This document shows positions 9,041 through 22,177 of a stretch of 64,000 bases of DNA, piece by piece (position 1 is the first letter of the stretch; each line of letters opens with the position of its first letter). The notes under the pieces are model-generated. The model searched no databases. It was not told where the DNA came from and saw only the letters and a program-made list of their open reading frames with translations. Origin of the DNA: Ectopseudomonas guguanensis (GTDB lineage: Bacteria > Pseudomonadota > Gammaproteobacteria > Pseudomonadales > Pseudomonadaceae); the NCBI RefSeq assembly GCF_900104265.1, contig NZ_FNJJ01000006.1, positions 245,470-309,469 of the forward strand. The letters are read 5' to 3'. The position numbers and the translations under genes are program-made.

Positions 9041-10146
9041 GCCGACAGCACCTTGGCCAGGGCCTCAAGGAAACGGGCGTTCTCGCGCGGCAGGCCGATG
9101 GATACGCGCAGGAAGTTGGGCATGCGGTAACCGGCCATCGGCCGCACGATCACCCCTTCACGCAGCAGCGCCTGATTGATCGCTGCGGTATCGCGACCGA
9201 AGTCGACGGCGATGAAGTTGCCTTTGCTGGGAATCCAGCTCAGATCCAGCGCGCGCAGGCCGTCCTGCAGCTGCTGCATGCCGGCGTCATTGAGGCGACG
9301 GCTCTCGGCCAGGTACTCGGCATCGGACAACGCGGCGCAGGCAGCGGCCAGGGCCAGGCTGTTGACGTTAAACGGCTGGCGCACGCGGTTGAGCACGTCG
9401 GCGATGGCCGGCGAGCTGATCGCGTAGCCCACGCGCAGCGCGGCCAGGCCATAGGCCTTGGAAAAGGTGCGCGAGACCAGCAGGTTGGGATGGCGCGCCA
9501 GATAATCCAGGCCATCGGGCAGTTCATCGCCTTCGGCGTATTCGATATAGGCCTCGTCCAGCACCACCAGCACCGACTCCGGCACCTTGGTCAGGAAAGC
9601 TTCCAGCGCGTCCGGACCGAACCAGGTGCCGGTCGGATTGTTGGGGTTGGCGATGAACACCACGCGCGTCTTGTCGTCGATGGCCGCCAGCATCGCGTCC
9701 AGATCGTGACCGTAGTCCCTGGCCGGCACCACCTTGCCCTGGGCGCCGACCGCCTGGGTGGCGATGGGATAGACGGCGAAGGCGTAATCGCTGAACACGG
9801 CGTTGAGGCCAGGCGCCAGGTAGGCGCGAGCGACAAGTTCGAGAATATCGTTGGAGCCATTGCCCAGGGTAACCTGAGCCGCGTCCACGCCATAACGCGC
9901 GGCCAGCGCGCTCTTGAGGGTGAAACCGTTGCCATCGGGATAGCGGGTCAGCTCGTCCAGCTCGGCACGGATCGCGGCCAGCGCCTTGGCGCTGGGGCCG
10001 AGCGGATTTTCGTTGCTGGCCAGCTTGACGATGCCGGCCGGGTCGAGCCCCAGTTCGCGGGCCAACTCATCGACTGGCTTGCCTGGTACGTAGGGGGACA
10101 GTTTTTGCACACCTGGCTGAGCCAGGGTCAGGAAATCGCAACTCAT
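9037..10146 (-). CDS. hisC2: Histidinol-phosphate aminotransferase, second copy type (aromatic aminotransferase role)
   Basis: This 369-residue PLP enzyme is of aminotransferase class I/II. Motifs: LASNENPLGPS near the N-terminus, NPNNPTGTW, LDEAYIEY, and SRTFSKAYGLAALRVGY with the PLP lysine. In this supraoperon the HisC homologue is thought to serve aromatic amino acid transamination rather than histidine synthesis (established for pseudomonads; not shown here). I prefer the ATG at 10146 with GAGG eight bases upstream over the in-frame ATG at 10158, which has no ribosome site. The 3' end overlaps tyrA-aroA by four bases. Confidence 0.94.
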   Translation of the reverse strand: MSCDFLTLAQPGVQKLSPYVPGKPVDELARELGLDPAGIVKLASNENPLGPSAKALAAIRAELDELTRYPDGNGFTLKSALAARYGVDAAQVTLGNGSNDILELVARAYLAPGLNAVFSDYAFAVYPIATQAVGAQGKVVPARDYGHDLDAMLAAIDDKTRVVFIANPNNPTGTWFGPDALEAFLTKVPESVLVVLDEAYIEYAEGDELPDGLDYLARHPNLLVSRTFSKAYGLAALRVGYAISSPAIADVLNRVRQPFNVNSLALAAACAALSDAEYLAESRRLNDAGMQQLQDGLRALDLSWIPSKGNFIAVDFGRDTAAINQALLREGVIVRPMAGYRMPNFLRVSIGLPRENARFLEALAKVLSA

Positions 10147-10185
10147 CACAAACCTCATTGTCTCGACCGGGTGCCACAGGCTTTT

Positions 10186-10231
10186 TAGGAGCGACTTCAG
10201 TCGCGAATATCTCGGCTAAAGCCGCTCCTAC
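10186..10231. repeat. REPIN-like inverted pair, second REP family
   Basis: TAGGAGCGACTTCAGTCGCG at the left and GGCTAAAGCCGCTCCTAC at the right are inverted copies of a REP type common in pseudomonads. They sit in the pheA-hisC2 gap, so they lie inside the transcribed supraoperon and could stabilise or attenuate mRNA. Confidence 0.75.
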
Positions 10232-10242
10232 GAGGGCGCGGG

Positions 10243-11337
10243 TTACAACACCGCCTTCGGATATGACCCCAGCACCTTCAGCGCCACGGCCTCCTGGCCG
10301 ATCTTCTCCAGCACGTCCTTGATCAGCGGGTCGCGGTGGTGGCCGACGAAGTCGATGAAGAACACGTAGGTCCACTTGCCACTGCGCGACGGCCGCGTCT
10401 CGATGCGGGTCAGGTCGATGCCGTTGTTGTGGAATGGCACCAGAAGCTCGTGCAGCGCGCCCGGCTTGTTGCGCATGGAGACGATGATCGAGGTCTTGTC
10501 GTCGCCGGTCGGCGGCACTTCCTGGCTGCCGATGATGAGAAAGCGCGTGGAGTTGTCCGGGCGATCCTCGATCTTTTCCGCCAGCTTGGTCAGGCCATAC
10601 AGGTTGGCTGCCATGTCGCCGGCGATGGCCGCGCTATTCCACTCGCTCTTGACCCGCTTGGCGGCGTCGGCGTTGCTGGAAACCGCCACGCGCTCGACGT
10701 TCGGGTAGTGCGCGTCCAGCCACTTGCGGCACTGCGCCAGCGACTGGGCATGGGAATAGATACGGGTGATCTTGTCGGTCTTGGTGGTTTCGCCGACCAG
10801 CAGGTGATGGTGGATGCGCAGCTCGACTTCGCCGCAGATCACCATGTCGTGCTCGAGGAAGCTGTCGAGGGTGTGGTTGATCGCGCCCTCGGTGGAGTTC
10901 TCCACCGGCACCACGCCAAAGTTCACCGCACCGGCGGCCACTTCGCGGAACACCTCGTCGATGGCGGCCATCGGCACGCTGATCACGGCATGACCGAAGT
11001 GCTTCATCGCCGCAGCCTGGCTGAAGGTGCCCTCGGGGCCGAGGTAGGCGACCTTGAGCGGATTCTCCAGAGCCAGGCAGGAAGACATGATTTCGCGGAA
11101 CAGCCGCGCCATTTCCTCATTGCCCAGCGGGCCCTTGTTGCGTTCCATGATGCGCTTGAGCACTTGGGCCTCGCGCTCGGGGCGATAGAACACCGGCGAC
11201 TCGCCTTCCTTGAGCTCCTTCATCTTCACCCGCGCCACTTCTTCGGCGCAGCGCGCGCGGTCGCTGATCAGCTCGAGGATGCGCTCGTCGAGGTTGTCGA
11301 TGCGCAGGCGCAGCGCCTGCAGCTCCTGTTCCGACAT
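10243..11337 (-). CDS. pheA: Bifunctional chorismate mutase / prephenate dehydratase (P-protein)
   Basis: This 364-residue enzyme turns chorismate into prephenate and then phenylpyruvate, committing to phenylalanine. Domains in order: AroQ chorismate mutase (residues 1-90, starting MSEQELQALRLRIDNLDERI), prephenate dehydratase (about 95-275, with PVENSTEGAINHTLD and the catalytic TRF in STRFLII), and a C-terminal ACT domain (about 280-364, GALHELL and an ETRP variant of the ESRP phenylalanine-binding motif). I start at 11337, one base after the serC stop; a longer frame to 11394 lies inside serC. Feedback inhibition through ACT is known for the family. Confidence 0.97.
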   Translation of the reverse strand: MSEQELQALRLRIDNLDERILELISDRARCAEEVARVKMKELKEGESPVFYRPEREAQVLKRIMERNKGPLGNEEMARLFREIMSSCLALENPLKVAYLGPEGTFSQAAAMKHFGHAVISVPMAAIDEVFREVAAGAVNFGVVPVENSTEGAINHTLDSFLEHDMVICGEVELRIHHHLLVGETTKTDKITRIYSHAQSLAQCRKWLDAHYPNVERVAVSSNADAAKRVKSEWNSAAIAGDMAANLYGLTKLAEKIEDRPDNSTRFLIIGSQEVPPTGDDKTSIIVSMRNKPGALHELLVPFHNNGIDLTRIETRPSRSGKWTYVFFIDFVGHHRDPLIKDVLEKIGQEAVALKVLGSYPKAVL

Positions 11338-11338
11338 A

Positions 11339-12424
11339 TCAGGCATGCTCCTTCTCGAACTCGGCCATGTAGGCCACCAGCGCCTCGACCGCATCCAGAC
11401 CGACGGCGTTGTAGATGGAAGCGCGCATGCCGCCTACCGAGCGGTGGCCCTTGAGGTTGAGCAGGCCGCGCTCATCGGCGCCGGCGAGGAAGGCCTTGTC
11501 CAGCTTCTCGTCGGCCAGGCGGAACGGCACGTTCATCCAGGAACGGGCGTTGTGGGCGATGGGGTTGCTGTAGAAATCGCTGCTGTCGATGGCCTTGTAC
11601 AGCAGGTCCTTCTTGGCGCGGTTGACGCGCTCCATGGCCTCGACGCCGCCCTGCTCCTTGAGCCACTGGAACACCAGGCCGGACAGGTACCAGGAATAGG
11701 TAGCCGGGGTGTTGTACATCGAGCCGTTGTCGGCCGAGATCTTGTAGTCGAGCATGGTCGGGCAGCTGGAGCGGGCACGACCGAGCAGGTCCTCGCGCAC
11801 GATCACCACCACCAGGCCGCTGGGGCCGATGTTCTTCTGCGCACCGGCGTAGATCAGACCGAACTGCGAGGCGTCGATGGGGCGCGAGAGGATGTCCGAG
11901 GACATGTCCACCACCAGCGGGATGTCGCCAGTCTGCGGCACCCAGTCGAACTGCAGACCGCCAATGGTCTCGTTGCTGCAGTAATGCACGTAGGCGGCAT
12001 TCTTCGACAGTTGCCAGTCGTTCTGCCCGGGAATGGCGAAGTAGTCGTAGGACTTGGCGCTGGCGGCGACATTGATGGCGCCGTAGCGACGAGCCTCCTC
12101 GATGGCCTTCTTCGACCAGATACCGGTCTCGACATAGTCGGCCACGCCGTCTTCGGGCAGCAGGTTGAGCGGGATCTCGGCGAACTGCTGGCTGGCGCCG
12201 CCCTGCAGGAACAGCACCTTGTAGTCGTTGGGCACGGCGAGCAGATCGCGCAGATCCTGCTCGGCCTGGCTGGCGATGGCCACGTACTCGTCGCTTCGAT
12301 GGCTCATCTCCATCACCGAGAGGCCCTTGCCTTGCCAGTCGAGCATCTCGGCCTGGGCGCGTTGCAGTACAGCGGTCGGCAGCGCGGCGGGGCCGGCGCA
12401 GAAGTTAAAAGCTCGCTTGCTCAC
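11339..12424 (-). CDS. serC: Phosphoserine aminotransferase
   Basis: This 361-residue PLP enzyme converts 3-phosphohydroxypyruvate to phosphoserine and also acts in pyridoxal phosphate synthesis. It starts MSKRAFNFCAGPAALP, has the LFLQGGASQQFAEIP substrate loop and the AQKNIGPSGLVVVIVRE segment with the PLP lysine, and ends with RASIYNAVGLDAVEAL. It lies 123 bp downstream of gyrA and is coupled to pheA, whose start follows its stop after one base. Length is standard. Confidence 0.97.
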   Translation of the reverse strand: MSKRAFNFCAGPAALPTAVLQRAQAEMLDWQGKGLSVMEMSHRSDEYVAIASQAEQDLRDLLAVPNDYKVLFLQGGASQQFAEIPLNLLPEDGVADYVETGIWSKKAIEEARRYGAINVAASAKSYDYFAIPGQNDWQLSKNAAYVHYCSNETIGGLQFDWVPQTGDIPLVVDMSSDILSRPIDASQFGLIYAGAQKNIGPSGLVVVIVREDLLGRARSSCPTMLDYKISADNGSMYNTPATYSWYLSGLVFQWLKEQGGVEAMERVNRAKKDLLYKAIDSSDFYSNPIAHNARSWMNVPFRLADEKLDKAFLAGADERGLLNLKGHRSVGGMRASIYNAVGLDAVEALVAYMAEFEKEHA

Positions 12425-12490
12425 GTCTGTCTCTCTCAGATTGCCAGAACGCCACCACCAGACGATGGCATGTCCAAACTGTCACCATGT

Positions 12491-12537
12491 CTATGGGAGG
12501 CTTTAGCACGACAGTCGCGGCTAAAGCCCCTCCCACG
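12491..12537. repeat. REP-like palindrome in the gyrA-serC gap
   Basis: TGGGAGGCTTTAGC on the left and GCTAAAGCCCCTCCCA on the right form a long imperfect hairpin around CGACAGTCGCG. It is related to the element at 10186 through the GGCTAAAGCC core. It could reduce read-through from gyrA into serC. Confidence 0.7.
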
Positions 12538-12547
12538 GAGCCCGACT

Positions 12548-15316
<2,769 letters not shown>

Positions 15317-15803
15317 GAGAAGCCTGGTTCCTTTTTCTGGGTGAAACTCCGCGTCATTCTTCCTGGAACGCCATGGAGCACGTCGCGATAGCCTCAAGCC
15401 ATCAGCGACTCACGACAAATCAACGAGTTATGTCACGATTCGATGCAGTGAGGGCGCCTGCAGTCAACGCCCTTGAAAACTGCCGGAGATTACCACAAAG
15501 CGTGCCGCACACCTACCCCGAGCACCCTCATGGAGAAGCGGAGCAAACGAGACGGAAAGAGGCGAAACGACCAACCTGCAGCAGCTGCCTCACGACCAGT
15601 GAAAGCAAAAGCTTCACCCCGGAGCTCCCATACCACACCATCGAACACCGCAATCTGTGTAGGAGCCGCGCCCCGCGGCGAATGGCGGCCATGGCACGAT
15701 ATCTGGCCCATGCCTCGAAGGTGGTAACCGCAGGAAAGCTGAAAGAGCGAAGGCTTCGCCCCGGGGCGGGACTCCTACGGGGAGCAAGCCGTGCTCGATC
15801 AGC
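15317..15803. other. Intergenic region between mtnA and gyrA
   Basis: About 490 bases without a gene. It must contain the gyrA promoter on its left part, and it holds a REPIN of the RAYT family on its right part, just downstream of the mtnA stop. No small reading frame with a convincing ribosome site was found. Confidence 0.6.
15659..15778. repeat. REPIN of the same family as the REPs around the RAYT
   Basis: GTAGGAGCCGCGCCCCGCGG plus CGAATGGC at 15659-15687 is paired with the inverted GGCTTCGCCCCGGGGCGGGA plus CTCCTAC ending at 15778. Both match the units at 3355 and 4146. Confidence 0.8.
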
Positions 15804-16880
<1,077 letters not shown>

Positions 16881-16922
16881 CGCGCACTCCATCCTTAACA
16901 GCCAAAAAATCGCGGATTATAC

Positions 16923-16994
16923 CTAGGGCCTGCTCCCGTTTCATCGCGAGCCGCGTTGCTGCGCGGCCGCGAATCAAATGGGAACAGACCCTAA
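16923..16994. repeat. MITE-like imperfect palindrome between mtnA and mtaD
   Basis: The left end CTAGGGCCTGCTCCCGTTTC and the right end, read on the other strand, TTAGGGTCTGTTCCCATTTG, match at 15 or more positions, and the middle (GAGCCGCGTTGCTGCGCGGC) can also fold. The whole 72 bp forms one long hairpin. It carries no gene. The TAGGG(T/C)CTG termini look like a miniature inverted-repeat element rather than a REP. Confidence 0.7.
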
Positions 16995-17105
16995 CCAGCA
17001 GACTCCAGCCGAACAATCCAGCACGCCGCCACGGCTTCAAGCTACGCGCGTTCACCTATACACTGGCGACCTTCCTTGCACCGATCAAGCCAAACGGACG
17101 ATCCC

Positions 17106-18425
17106 ATGCCCGAAGCCCCTCTCGACCTGTTGCTGCTGCCCACCTGGCTGGTGCCCGTGGAGCCGGCCGGGGTCGTGCTGCGCGATCATGGCCTGGGCAT
17201 TCGCGACGGGCGCATCGCCCTGATCGCACCGCGCGCCGAGGCGCTGCGCCACCCGGTCAAGGAAATGCGCGAACTGCCTCAGTGCCTGCTCGCCCCCGGG
17301 CTGATCAACGCCCACGGCCACGCCGCCATGACCCTGTTGCGCGGTATCGCCGACGACCTGCCGCTGATGACCTGGCTGCATGAGCACATCTGGCCCGCCG
17401 AGGGCAAGTGGGTCGACGAGGATTTCGTTCGCGACGGCACCGACCTGGCCATCGCCGAGCAGATCAAGGGCGGCGTCAGCTGCTTCTCGGACATGTATTT
17501 CTACCCGCAGACCGCCGCCGAGTGCGTGCACAACGCCGGTGTGCGCGCCCAGATCACCGTCCCGGTACTGGACTTCCCGGTGCCCGGCGCCCTCAACGCT
17601 GCCGAGGCGCTGCGCAAGGGCCTGCAGCTGTTCGATGACCTCAAGCAGCACCCGCGCATCCGCATCGCCTTTGGCCCCCACGCGCCCTACACAGTCAGCG
17701 ACGACAAGCTGGAACAGATCCGCGTGCTGGCTGACGAGCTGGATGCCGGCATTCATATGCACGTGCACGAAACCGCCCAGGAAGTCGCCGAGGCCGTCAG
17801 CAAGCACGGCGAGCGCCCGCTGGCGCGCCTGGCTCGCCTCGGCCTGCTTGGTCCGCGCTTCCAGGCGGTGCACATGACGCAGATCGATGACGAGGATTTG
17901 GCCCTGCTGGTGGAGCACAACTGCAGCATCGTGCATTGCCCCGAATCCAACCTGAAACTGGCCAGCGGCTTCTGCCCGGTCGAGCGCCTGTGGCAGGCCG
18001 GGGTCAACGTCGCCATCGGCACCGACGGCGCGGCGAGCAACAATGACCTCGACCTGCTCGGCGAAACCCGCACCGCCGCCTTGCTGGCCAAGGCCGTCGC
18101 CGGCTCAGCCACCGCACTCAATGCCCACAGCGCCTTGCGCATGGCCACCCTCAATGGTGCCCGCGCATTGGGCCTGGAGAGCCAGACCGGCTCGCTGGAG
18201 CTGGGCAAGCTGGCCGACGTGGTCGCCTTCGATCTTTCCGGCCTGGCCCAGCAACCGATCTATGACCCGGTATCGCAACTGATCTACGCCAGTGGCCGCG
18301 ACTGCGTGAAGCACCTCTGGGTCGGCGGCAAACAGCTGCTGGATGAGGGCCGCCTGACGCGCATGGACGAAGGCGAGCTGATCGCCAGGGCCAGGGAGTG
18401 GGGAGCCAGGATAGCCAGCAAGTAA
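17106..18425 (+). CDS. mtaD: 5-methylthioadenosine / S-adenosylhomocysteine deaminase (TRZ/ATZ amidohydrolase)
   Basis: This 439-residue metal-dependent amidohydrolase deaminates methylthioadenosine and related adenosine derivatives. Metal ligands are seen in [13 protein letters not shown] (H-x-H), HMHVHET, and [13 protein letters not shown] with the conserved aspartate. The barrel motif [10 protein letters not shown] is typical of the ATZ/TRZ group. I start at the ATG at 17106 ([12 protein letters not shown]); the upstream in-frame codon at 17076 has no ribosome site. Divergence from mtnA supports the methionine-salvage role, in which the inosine product is passed to a phosphorylase. Confidence 0.92.
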   Translation: MPEAPLDLLLLPTWLVPVEPAGVVLRDHGLGIRDGRIALIAPRAEALRHPVKEMRELPQCLLAPGLINAHGHAAMTLLRGIADDLPLMTWLHEHIWPAEGKWVDEDFVRDGTDLAIAEQIKGGVSCFSDMYFYPQTAAECVHNAGVRAQITVPVLDFPVPGALNAAEALRKGLQLFDDLKQHPRIRIAFGPHAPYTVSDDKLEQIRVLADELDAGIHMHVHETAQEVAEAVSKHGERPLARLARLGLLGPRFQAVHMTQIDDEDLALLVEHNCSIVHCPESNLKLASGFCPVERLWQAGVNVAIGTDGAASNNDLDLLGETRTAALLAKAVAGSATALNAHSALRMATLNGARALGLESQTGSLELGKLADVVAFDLSGLAQQPIYDPVSQLIYASGRDCVKHLWVGGKQLLDEGRLTRMDEGELIARAREWGARIASK

Positions 18426-18437
18426 CATGGCTTTTCC

Positions 18438-18534
18438 TCCTCTCTCCCGCTTGCGGGAGAGGGGTCGGGGTAGAGGCCTGCCAGGTAACACCGAGCTGCA
18501 CGCCTGACCCTCTCCCATAAATGGGAGAGGGGGG
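18438..18534. repeat. Inverted pair of hairpins (CTCTCCC family)
   Basis: CTCTCCCGCTTGCGGGAGAG at 18440-18460 and CTCTCCCATAAATGGGAGAG at 18511-18531 are two similar hairpins 50 bases apart, in the mtaD-ubiG gap. The flanking GGTCGGGGTAGAGG and CGCCTGACC are also roughly inverted. The first may serve as a weak terminator for mtaD. Confidence 0.7.
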
Positions 18535-18708
18535 GGCAGACCGAGCATGAACGAAATAAATGAGCAGCCGATAAACCTTGGGCGCAACAACATTCACAAG
18601 CGACTGCGACAAACTGACATACATTGAACGATCCCGAGCCGTCCCATGCCGGCGCCGAAACTGGCAACATGACGGCAATACGCTTTCCCTGCTTTGAAAG
18701 AGATGCTT

Positions 18709-19407
18709 ATGAGCAACGTCGACCGCGCCGAAATCGCCAAATTCGAGGCCCTGGCACACCGCTGGTGGGACCGCGAAAGCGAGTTCAAACCCCTGCACGA
18801 CATCAACCCGCTGCGGGTCAACTGGATCGACGAGCGCGTCGGCCTGGCCGGCAAGCGCGTACTCGACGTCGGTTGTGGCGGCGGCATCCTCAGCGAGGCC
18901 ATGGCCCAGCGCGGCGCCACGGTGACGGGCATCGACATGGGTGAAGCGCCGCTGTCGGTCGCGCAGCTGCATCAGCTGGAATCCGGGGTCGAGGTCGAGT
19001 ACCGGCAGATCACCGCCGAAGCCCTGGCCGAGGAGATGCCCGGCCAGTTCGATGTGGTCACCTGCCTGGAAATGCTCGAGCACGTACCCGATCCATCCTC
19101 GGTGATCCGCGCCTGCCACAGGCTGGTCAAGCCCGGCGGCCAGGTGTTCTTCTCCACCATCAACCGCAATCCGAAGTCCTACCTGTTCGCGGTGATCGGC
19201 GCCGAGTACATCCTGCGCCTGCTGCCGCGCGGCACCCACGACTTCAAGAAGTTCATCCGCCCGTCCGAGCTGGGCGCCTGGAGCCGCGCGGCTGGCCTCG
19301 AGGTCAAGGACATCATCGGCCTGACCTACAACCCACTGACCAAGCACTACAAGCTGGCGGCCGACGTCGACGTCAACTACATGATCCAGACGCTGCGCAA
19401 GGAGTGA
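18709..19407 (+). CDS. ubiG: Ubiquinone biosynthesis O-methyltransferase
   Basis: This 232-residue SAM-dependent enzyme performs both O-methylations of the ubiquinone ring. Motif [17 protein letters not shown] binds SAM, followed by GIDMGEAPL and the post-I/II regions [16 protein letters not shown] and [18 protein letters not shown] basic/aromatic loop [18 protein letters not shown] is typical of membrane-associated UbiG. I chose the ATG at 18709 (MSNVDRAEI). mupP begins immediately downstream. Confidence 0.97.
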   Translation: MSNVDRAEIAKFEALAHRWWDRESEFKPLHDINPLRVNWIDERVGLAGKRVLDVGCGGGILSEAMAQRGATVTGIDMGEAPLSVAQLHQLESGVEVEYRQITAEALAEEMPGQFDVVTCLEMLEHVPDPSSVIRACHRLVKPGGQVFFSTINRNPKSYLFAVIGAEYILRLLPRGTHDFKKFIRPSELGAWSRAAGLEVKDIIGLTYNPLTKHYKLAADVDVNYMIQTLRKE

Positions 19408-19412
19408 GACGC

Positions 19413-20084
19413 ATGCGTTTGAAAGCAGTTCTTTTCGACATGGATGGCACCCTGCTCGACTCGGCGCCGGATTTCATCGCCATTACCCAGGCCATGCGCG
19501 CTGCCCGCGGCCTGCCGCCACTGGCAGACAAGGCCATTCGCGATCAGGTGTCGGGCGGCGCGCGCGCCATGGTCGCCTGCGCATTCGATGAAGCCCCGGA
19601 CTCGGCCGCCTTCGAAGCCCTGCGCCAGGAGTTTCTCGAGCGCTACCAGGCGCATTGCGCGGTACTGACTCGCCCCTTCGACGGCATCGAAGCGCTGCTC
19701 GCCGACATCGAGCAGGCGCGCCTGCCATGGGGCGTGGCCACCAACAAGCCGGTGCGCTACGCCGAGCCGATCATGCAGCGCCTGAATCTGGCCGAGCGCT
19801 CGGCCGTGCTGGTCTGCCCGGATCATGTCGAGCACAGCAAACCCGCACCGGACATGCTGCTGCTGGCTTGCGAGAAGATCGGCGTACAGCCGCAAGAGGT
19901 GCTGTTCATCGGCGACGACGAGCGTGACATCGAAGCCGGCCGCGCCGCCGGTTGCCGCACCGCGGCGGTCACCTACGGCTATATCCACCCCGAAGACAAT
20001 CCGCGCAACTGGGGCGCCGACGTGGTGGTGGATCACCCGCTGGAGCTGCGCGCCGTCCTCGACCGAGCCTTGTGCAGCTGCTGA
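19413..20084 (+). CDS. mupP: N-acetylmuramic acid 6-phosphate phosphatase (HAD family)
   Basis: This 223-residue HAD phosphatase has the nucleophile motif [12 protein letters not shown], the motif II threonine in GVATNKP, the lysine motif KPAPDMLL and the acidic motif [11 protein letters not shown]. Pseudomonas phosphatases directly after ubiG are MupP, which dephosphorylates MurNAc-6-P in the cell-wall recycling bypass to UDP-MurNAc; older annotations call it phosphoglycolate phosphatase. I start at 19413, with AAGGAG nine bases upstream; a GTG at 19404 overlapping the ubiG stop is also possible. Confidence 0.88.
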   Translation: MRLKAVLFDMDGTLLDSAPDFIAITQAMRAARGLPPLADKAIRDQVSGGARAMVACAFDEAPDSAAFEALRQEFLERYQAHCAVLTRPFDGIEALLADIEQARLPWGVATNKPVRYAEPIMQRLNLAERSAVLVCPDHVEHSKPAPDMLLLACEKIGVQPQEVLFIGDDERDIEAGRAAGCRTAAVTYGYIHPEDNPRNWGADVVVDHPLELRAVLDRALCSC

Positions 20085-20106
20085 ATCGCCGGCTCGAACG
20101 CCTTAT

Positions 20107-20128
20107 GGCGGGTTTGCACCCGCCCTAC
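20107..20128. repeat. REP-like hairpin, GGCGGGT family
   Basis: GGCGGGTTTGCACCCGCCCTAC is a short hairpin in the mupP-SDR gap. It belongs to the same family as the pair at 41151-41213. Confidence 0.6.
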
Positions 20129-20155
20129 ACCCAAAGTTTTGCGAAGGATCCTCAC

Positions 20156-20896
20156 ATGTTCGACTACAGCGCCCGCCCCGACCTGCTCAAGGATCGGGTG
20201 ATCCTGATAACCGGTGCCGGCCGCGGCATCGGCGCCGCTGCCGCCAAGAGCTTCGCCGCCCACGGCGCCACCGTGCTGCTGCTGGGCAAGACCGAGGCCA
20301 ACCTGAGCCAGGTCTACGACGAGATCGAAGCGGCCGGCCATCCACAGCCGGTGGTGATCCCCTTCAACCTGGAAACCGCCCTGCCGCACCAGTACGACGA
20401 GCTGGCGGTGATGATCGAGAACGAATTCGGCCGCCTCGACGGCCTGCTGCACAACGCCTCGATCCTCGGCCCGCGCACGCCGCTGGAGCAGCTATCCGGC
20501 GATAACTTCATGCGCGTGATGCACGTCAACGTCAACGCCATGTTCATGCTCAGCAGCACCCTGTTGCCGCTGCTCAAGCTGTCGCAGGACGCCTCGGTGG
20601 TTTTCACCTCCAGCAGCGTCGGGCGCAAGGGCCGGGCCTACTGGGGCGCCTACGCGGTATCCAAGTTCGCCACCGAAGGCCTGATGCAGGTGATGGCGGA
20701 CGAGCTGGACGGTATCAGTAACGTGCGCGCCAACAGCATCAACCCGGGCGCCACCCGCACCGCCATGCGCGCCCAGGCCTACCCCGGCGAGAATCCGGCC
20801 ACCCGCCCGCTACCGGAAGAGATCATGCCCGCCTACCTCTACCTGATGGGGCCGGACAGCAAGGGCGTCAACGGCCAGGCGCTGAACGCCCAGTGA
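20156..20896 (+). CDS. Short-chain dehydrogenase/reductase, YciK-like
   Basis: This 246-residue cytosolic oxidoreductase has the NAD(P)-binding motif TGAGRGIGAAAA, the NNAG-like HNASILG, and the catalytic serine/tyrosine/lysine set in FTSSSVGRKG and YAVSKFA. It resembles E. coli YciK, whose substrate is unknown. It is co-directional with ubiG and mupP, in the conserved order ubiG-mupP-SDR. A GAAGGA ribosome site precedes the ATG at 20156. Substrate and physiological role cannot be read from the sequence. Confidence 0.9.
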   Translation: MFDYSARPDLLKDRVILITGAGRGIGAAAAKSFAAHGATVLLLGKTEANLSQVYDEIEAAGHPQPVVIPFNLETALPHQYDELAVMIENEFGRLDGLLHNASILGPRTPLEQLSGDNFMRVMHVNVNAMFMLSSTLLPLLKLSQDASVVFTSSSVGRKGRAYWGAYAVSKFATEGLMQVMADELDGISNVRANSINPGATRTAMRAQAYPGENPATRPLPEEIMPAYLYLMGPDSKGVNGQALNAQ

Positions 20897-21136
20897 ACGC
20901 ATGCCATGGCCTGCCACTACCGGCGGGCCATGGCGCGACAGAAATCCGCCACGCCCCTTGCCATGCGGCAGCACATTGCCACCACTGGCGCCAAGCAACC
21001 GGCAAACGCTTGCCGAATAGCGCCGCCAATATTCGCTAAGTGACTGAATTCACAAGAATTTATACTCGCCTGAACCACTTGGCATGGAATTCGCTCTAAC
21101 CCTCTTGTCGCACCATCGCGCCAGAGGTTCAGCTCC

Positions 21137-22063
21137 ATGGTTCCCCCCAGCCAGTCCAACACCATCGATTTCGACGCAGCCAAGCTGCAGCGTCTCGGCT
21201 TCACCAGTAGCCGCAACCTGCCGCTCAAGCCCGCCAGCCTGGCCGAGCTGCGCCACCACCTGAGCCTGCAATTGCAGACCAGCCTGGACGCGGAGCGCAT
21301 CCTCAATCTGTTTTTCCGCGAAGTGCAGCGCCTGGTGCCGCTCGATGCCCTGGCTTTCCAGCAACCCTCGCATGACCTGCGCCTGGAGCTGGGCGAACGC
21401 GCACCGCACTCGGCCGGCTACCGTCTCAGCCATGAAGGGGAATACCTGGGCGAGCTGATCTTCCGGCGCAGGCAGCGCTTCACCGAGGACGAACTGATTC
21501 AGCTCGAATCGCTACTGGCCAGCCTGCTGTTCCCGCTGCGCAACGCCCTGCTCTACCGCACCGCGCTGCAGAGTGCACTGCGTGACCCGCTGACCGATAC
21601 CGGCAACCGCATCGCCATGGATCAGGTGCTGCAGCGCGAGGTGGATCTGGCCCGCCGCAATCTGCAGCCACTGTCGCTGCTGATGCTCGACATCGATCAC
21701 TTCAAGACCATCAACGACAGCCATGGCCATGCACTCGGCGACCAGGTACTGAAAGCGGTCGCCCAGACCCTGAAGAACCAGCTGCGCAATATCGACATGG
21801 TCTTCCGCTACGGCGGTGAGGAGTTCCTGGTGATTCTTTCCGGCACCAACCGCGAGGGGGCGGCGCTGGTCGGGGAGCGCCTGCGCTTCGCGGTACTGGA
21901 GTTGCAATGCCTGGATGCCGGACGGCCAATCGAGGTATCGATCAGCCTGGGCTGTGCCAGCCTGCTGCCGGGCGAATCTGCCGAAAGCCTGCTGCGCCGC
22001 GCCGATAACGCGCTTTACGTGGCCAAGCGCGAGGGCCGCAACCGCCTGTCGATGGCCGGCTGA
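21137..22063 (+). CDS. Diguanylate cyclase with GAF-like sensor region
   Basis: This 308-residue protein makes cyclic di-GMP from two GTP. The C-terminal GGDEF domain (about 145-308) has DPLTDTGNRIAMD, the metal-binding DIDHFKTIND and the active-site GGEEF at 226-230. An inhibitory I-site RNID at 217-220 stands five residues ahead, so product inhibition is expected. The N-terminal 135 residues look like a soluble GAF-type sensor with no membrane segment. It stands alone behind a 240-bp gap that should hold its promoter. Confidence 0.92.
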   Translation: MVPPSQSNTIDFDAAKLQRLGFTSSRNLPLKPASLAELRHHLSLQLQTSLDAERILNLFFREVQRLVPLDALAFQQPSHDLRLELGERAPHSAGYRLSHEGEYLGELIFRRRQRFTEDELIQLESLLASLLFPLRNALLYRTALQSALRDPLTDTGNRIAMDQVLQREVDLARRNLQPLSLLMLDIDHFKTINDSHGHALGDQVLKAVAQTLKNQLRNIDMVFRYGGEEFLVILSGTNREGAALVGERLRFAVLELQCLDAGRPIEVSISLGCASLLPGESAESLLRRADNALYVAKREGRNRLSMAG

Positions 22064-22077
22064 GAGGCCGCTCCGCA

Positions 22078-22097
22078 TAGCCCGGATGAAATCCGGG
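22078..22097. repeat. REP-like hairpin, TAGCCCGGAT family
   Basis: TAGCCCGGATGAAATCCGGG forms a short hairpin directly after the diguanylate cyclase. A second copy in the opposite orientation lies at 32406-32426. Confidence 0.6.
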
Positions 22098-22144
22098 AAT
22101 GCTCCGAAGGCACGGGTTCAAGCCAACTTCGGGACACGGAATGG

Positions 22145-22171
22145 AAAAAGGGACTCCGCGGAGTCCCTTTT
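22145..22171. terminator. Bidirectional terminator between the diguanylate cyclase and rluB
   Basis: AAAAGGGACTCCGCGGAGTC followed by CCTTTT is a near-perfect palindrome with A and T tracts on both sides. It lies between convergent genes and would end both transcripts. Confidence 0.9.
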
Positions 22172-22177
22172 CGTTTA

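Noticed and set aside
7340..9130. A 596-codon frame opposite tyrA-aroA
   Set aside because: Shadow frame with histidine/glutamine-rich composition and no domain.
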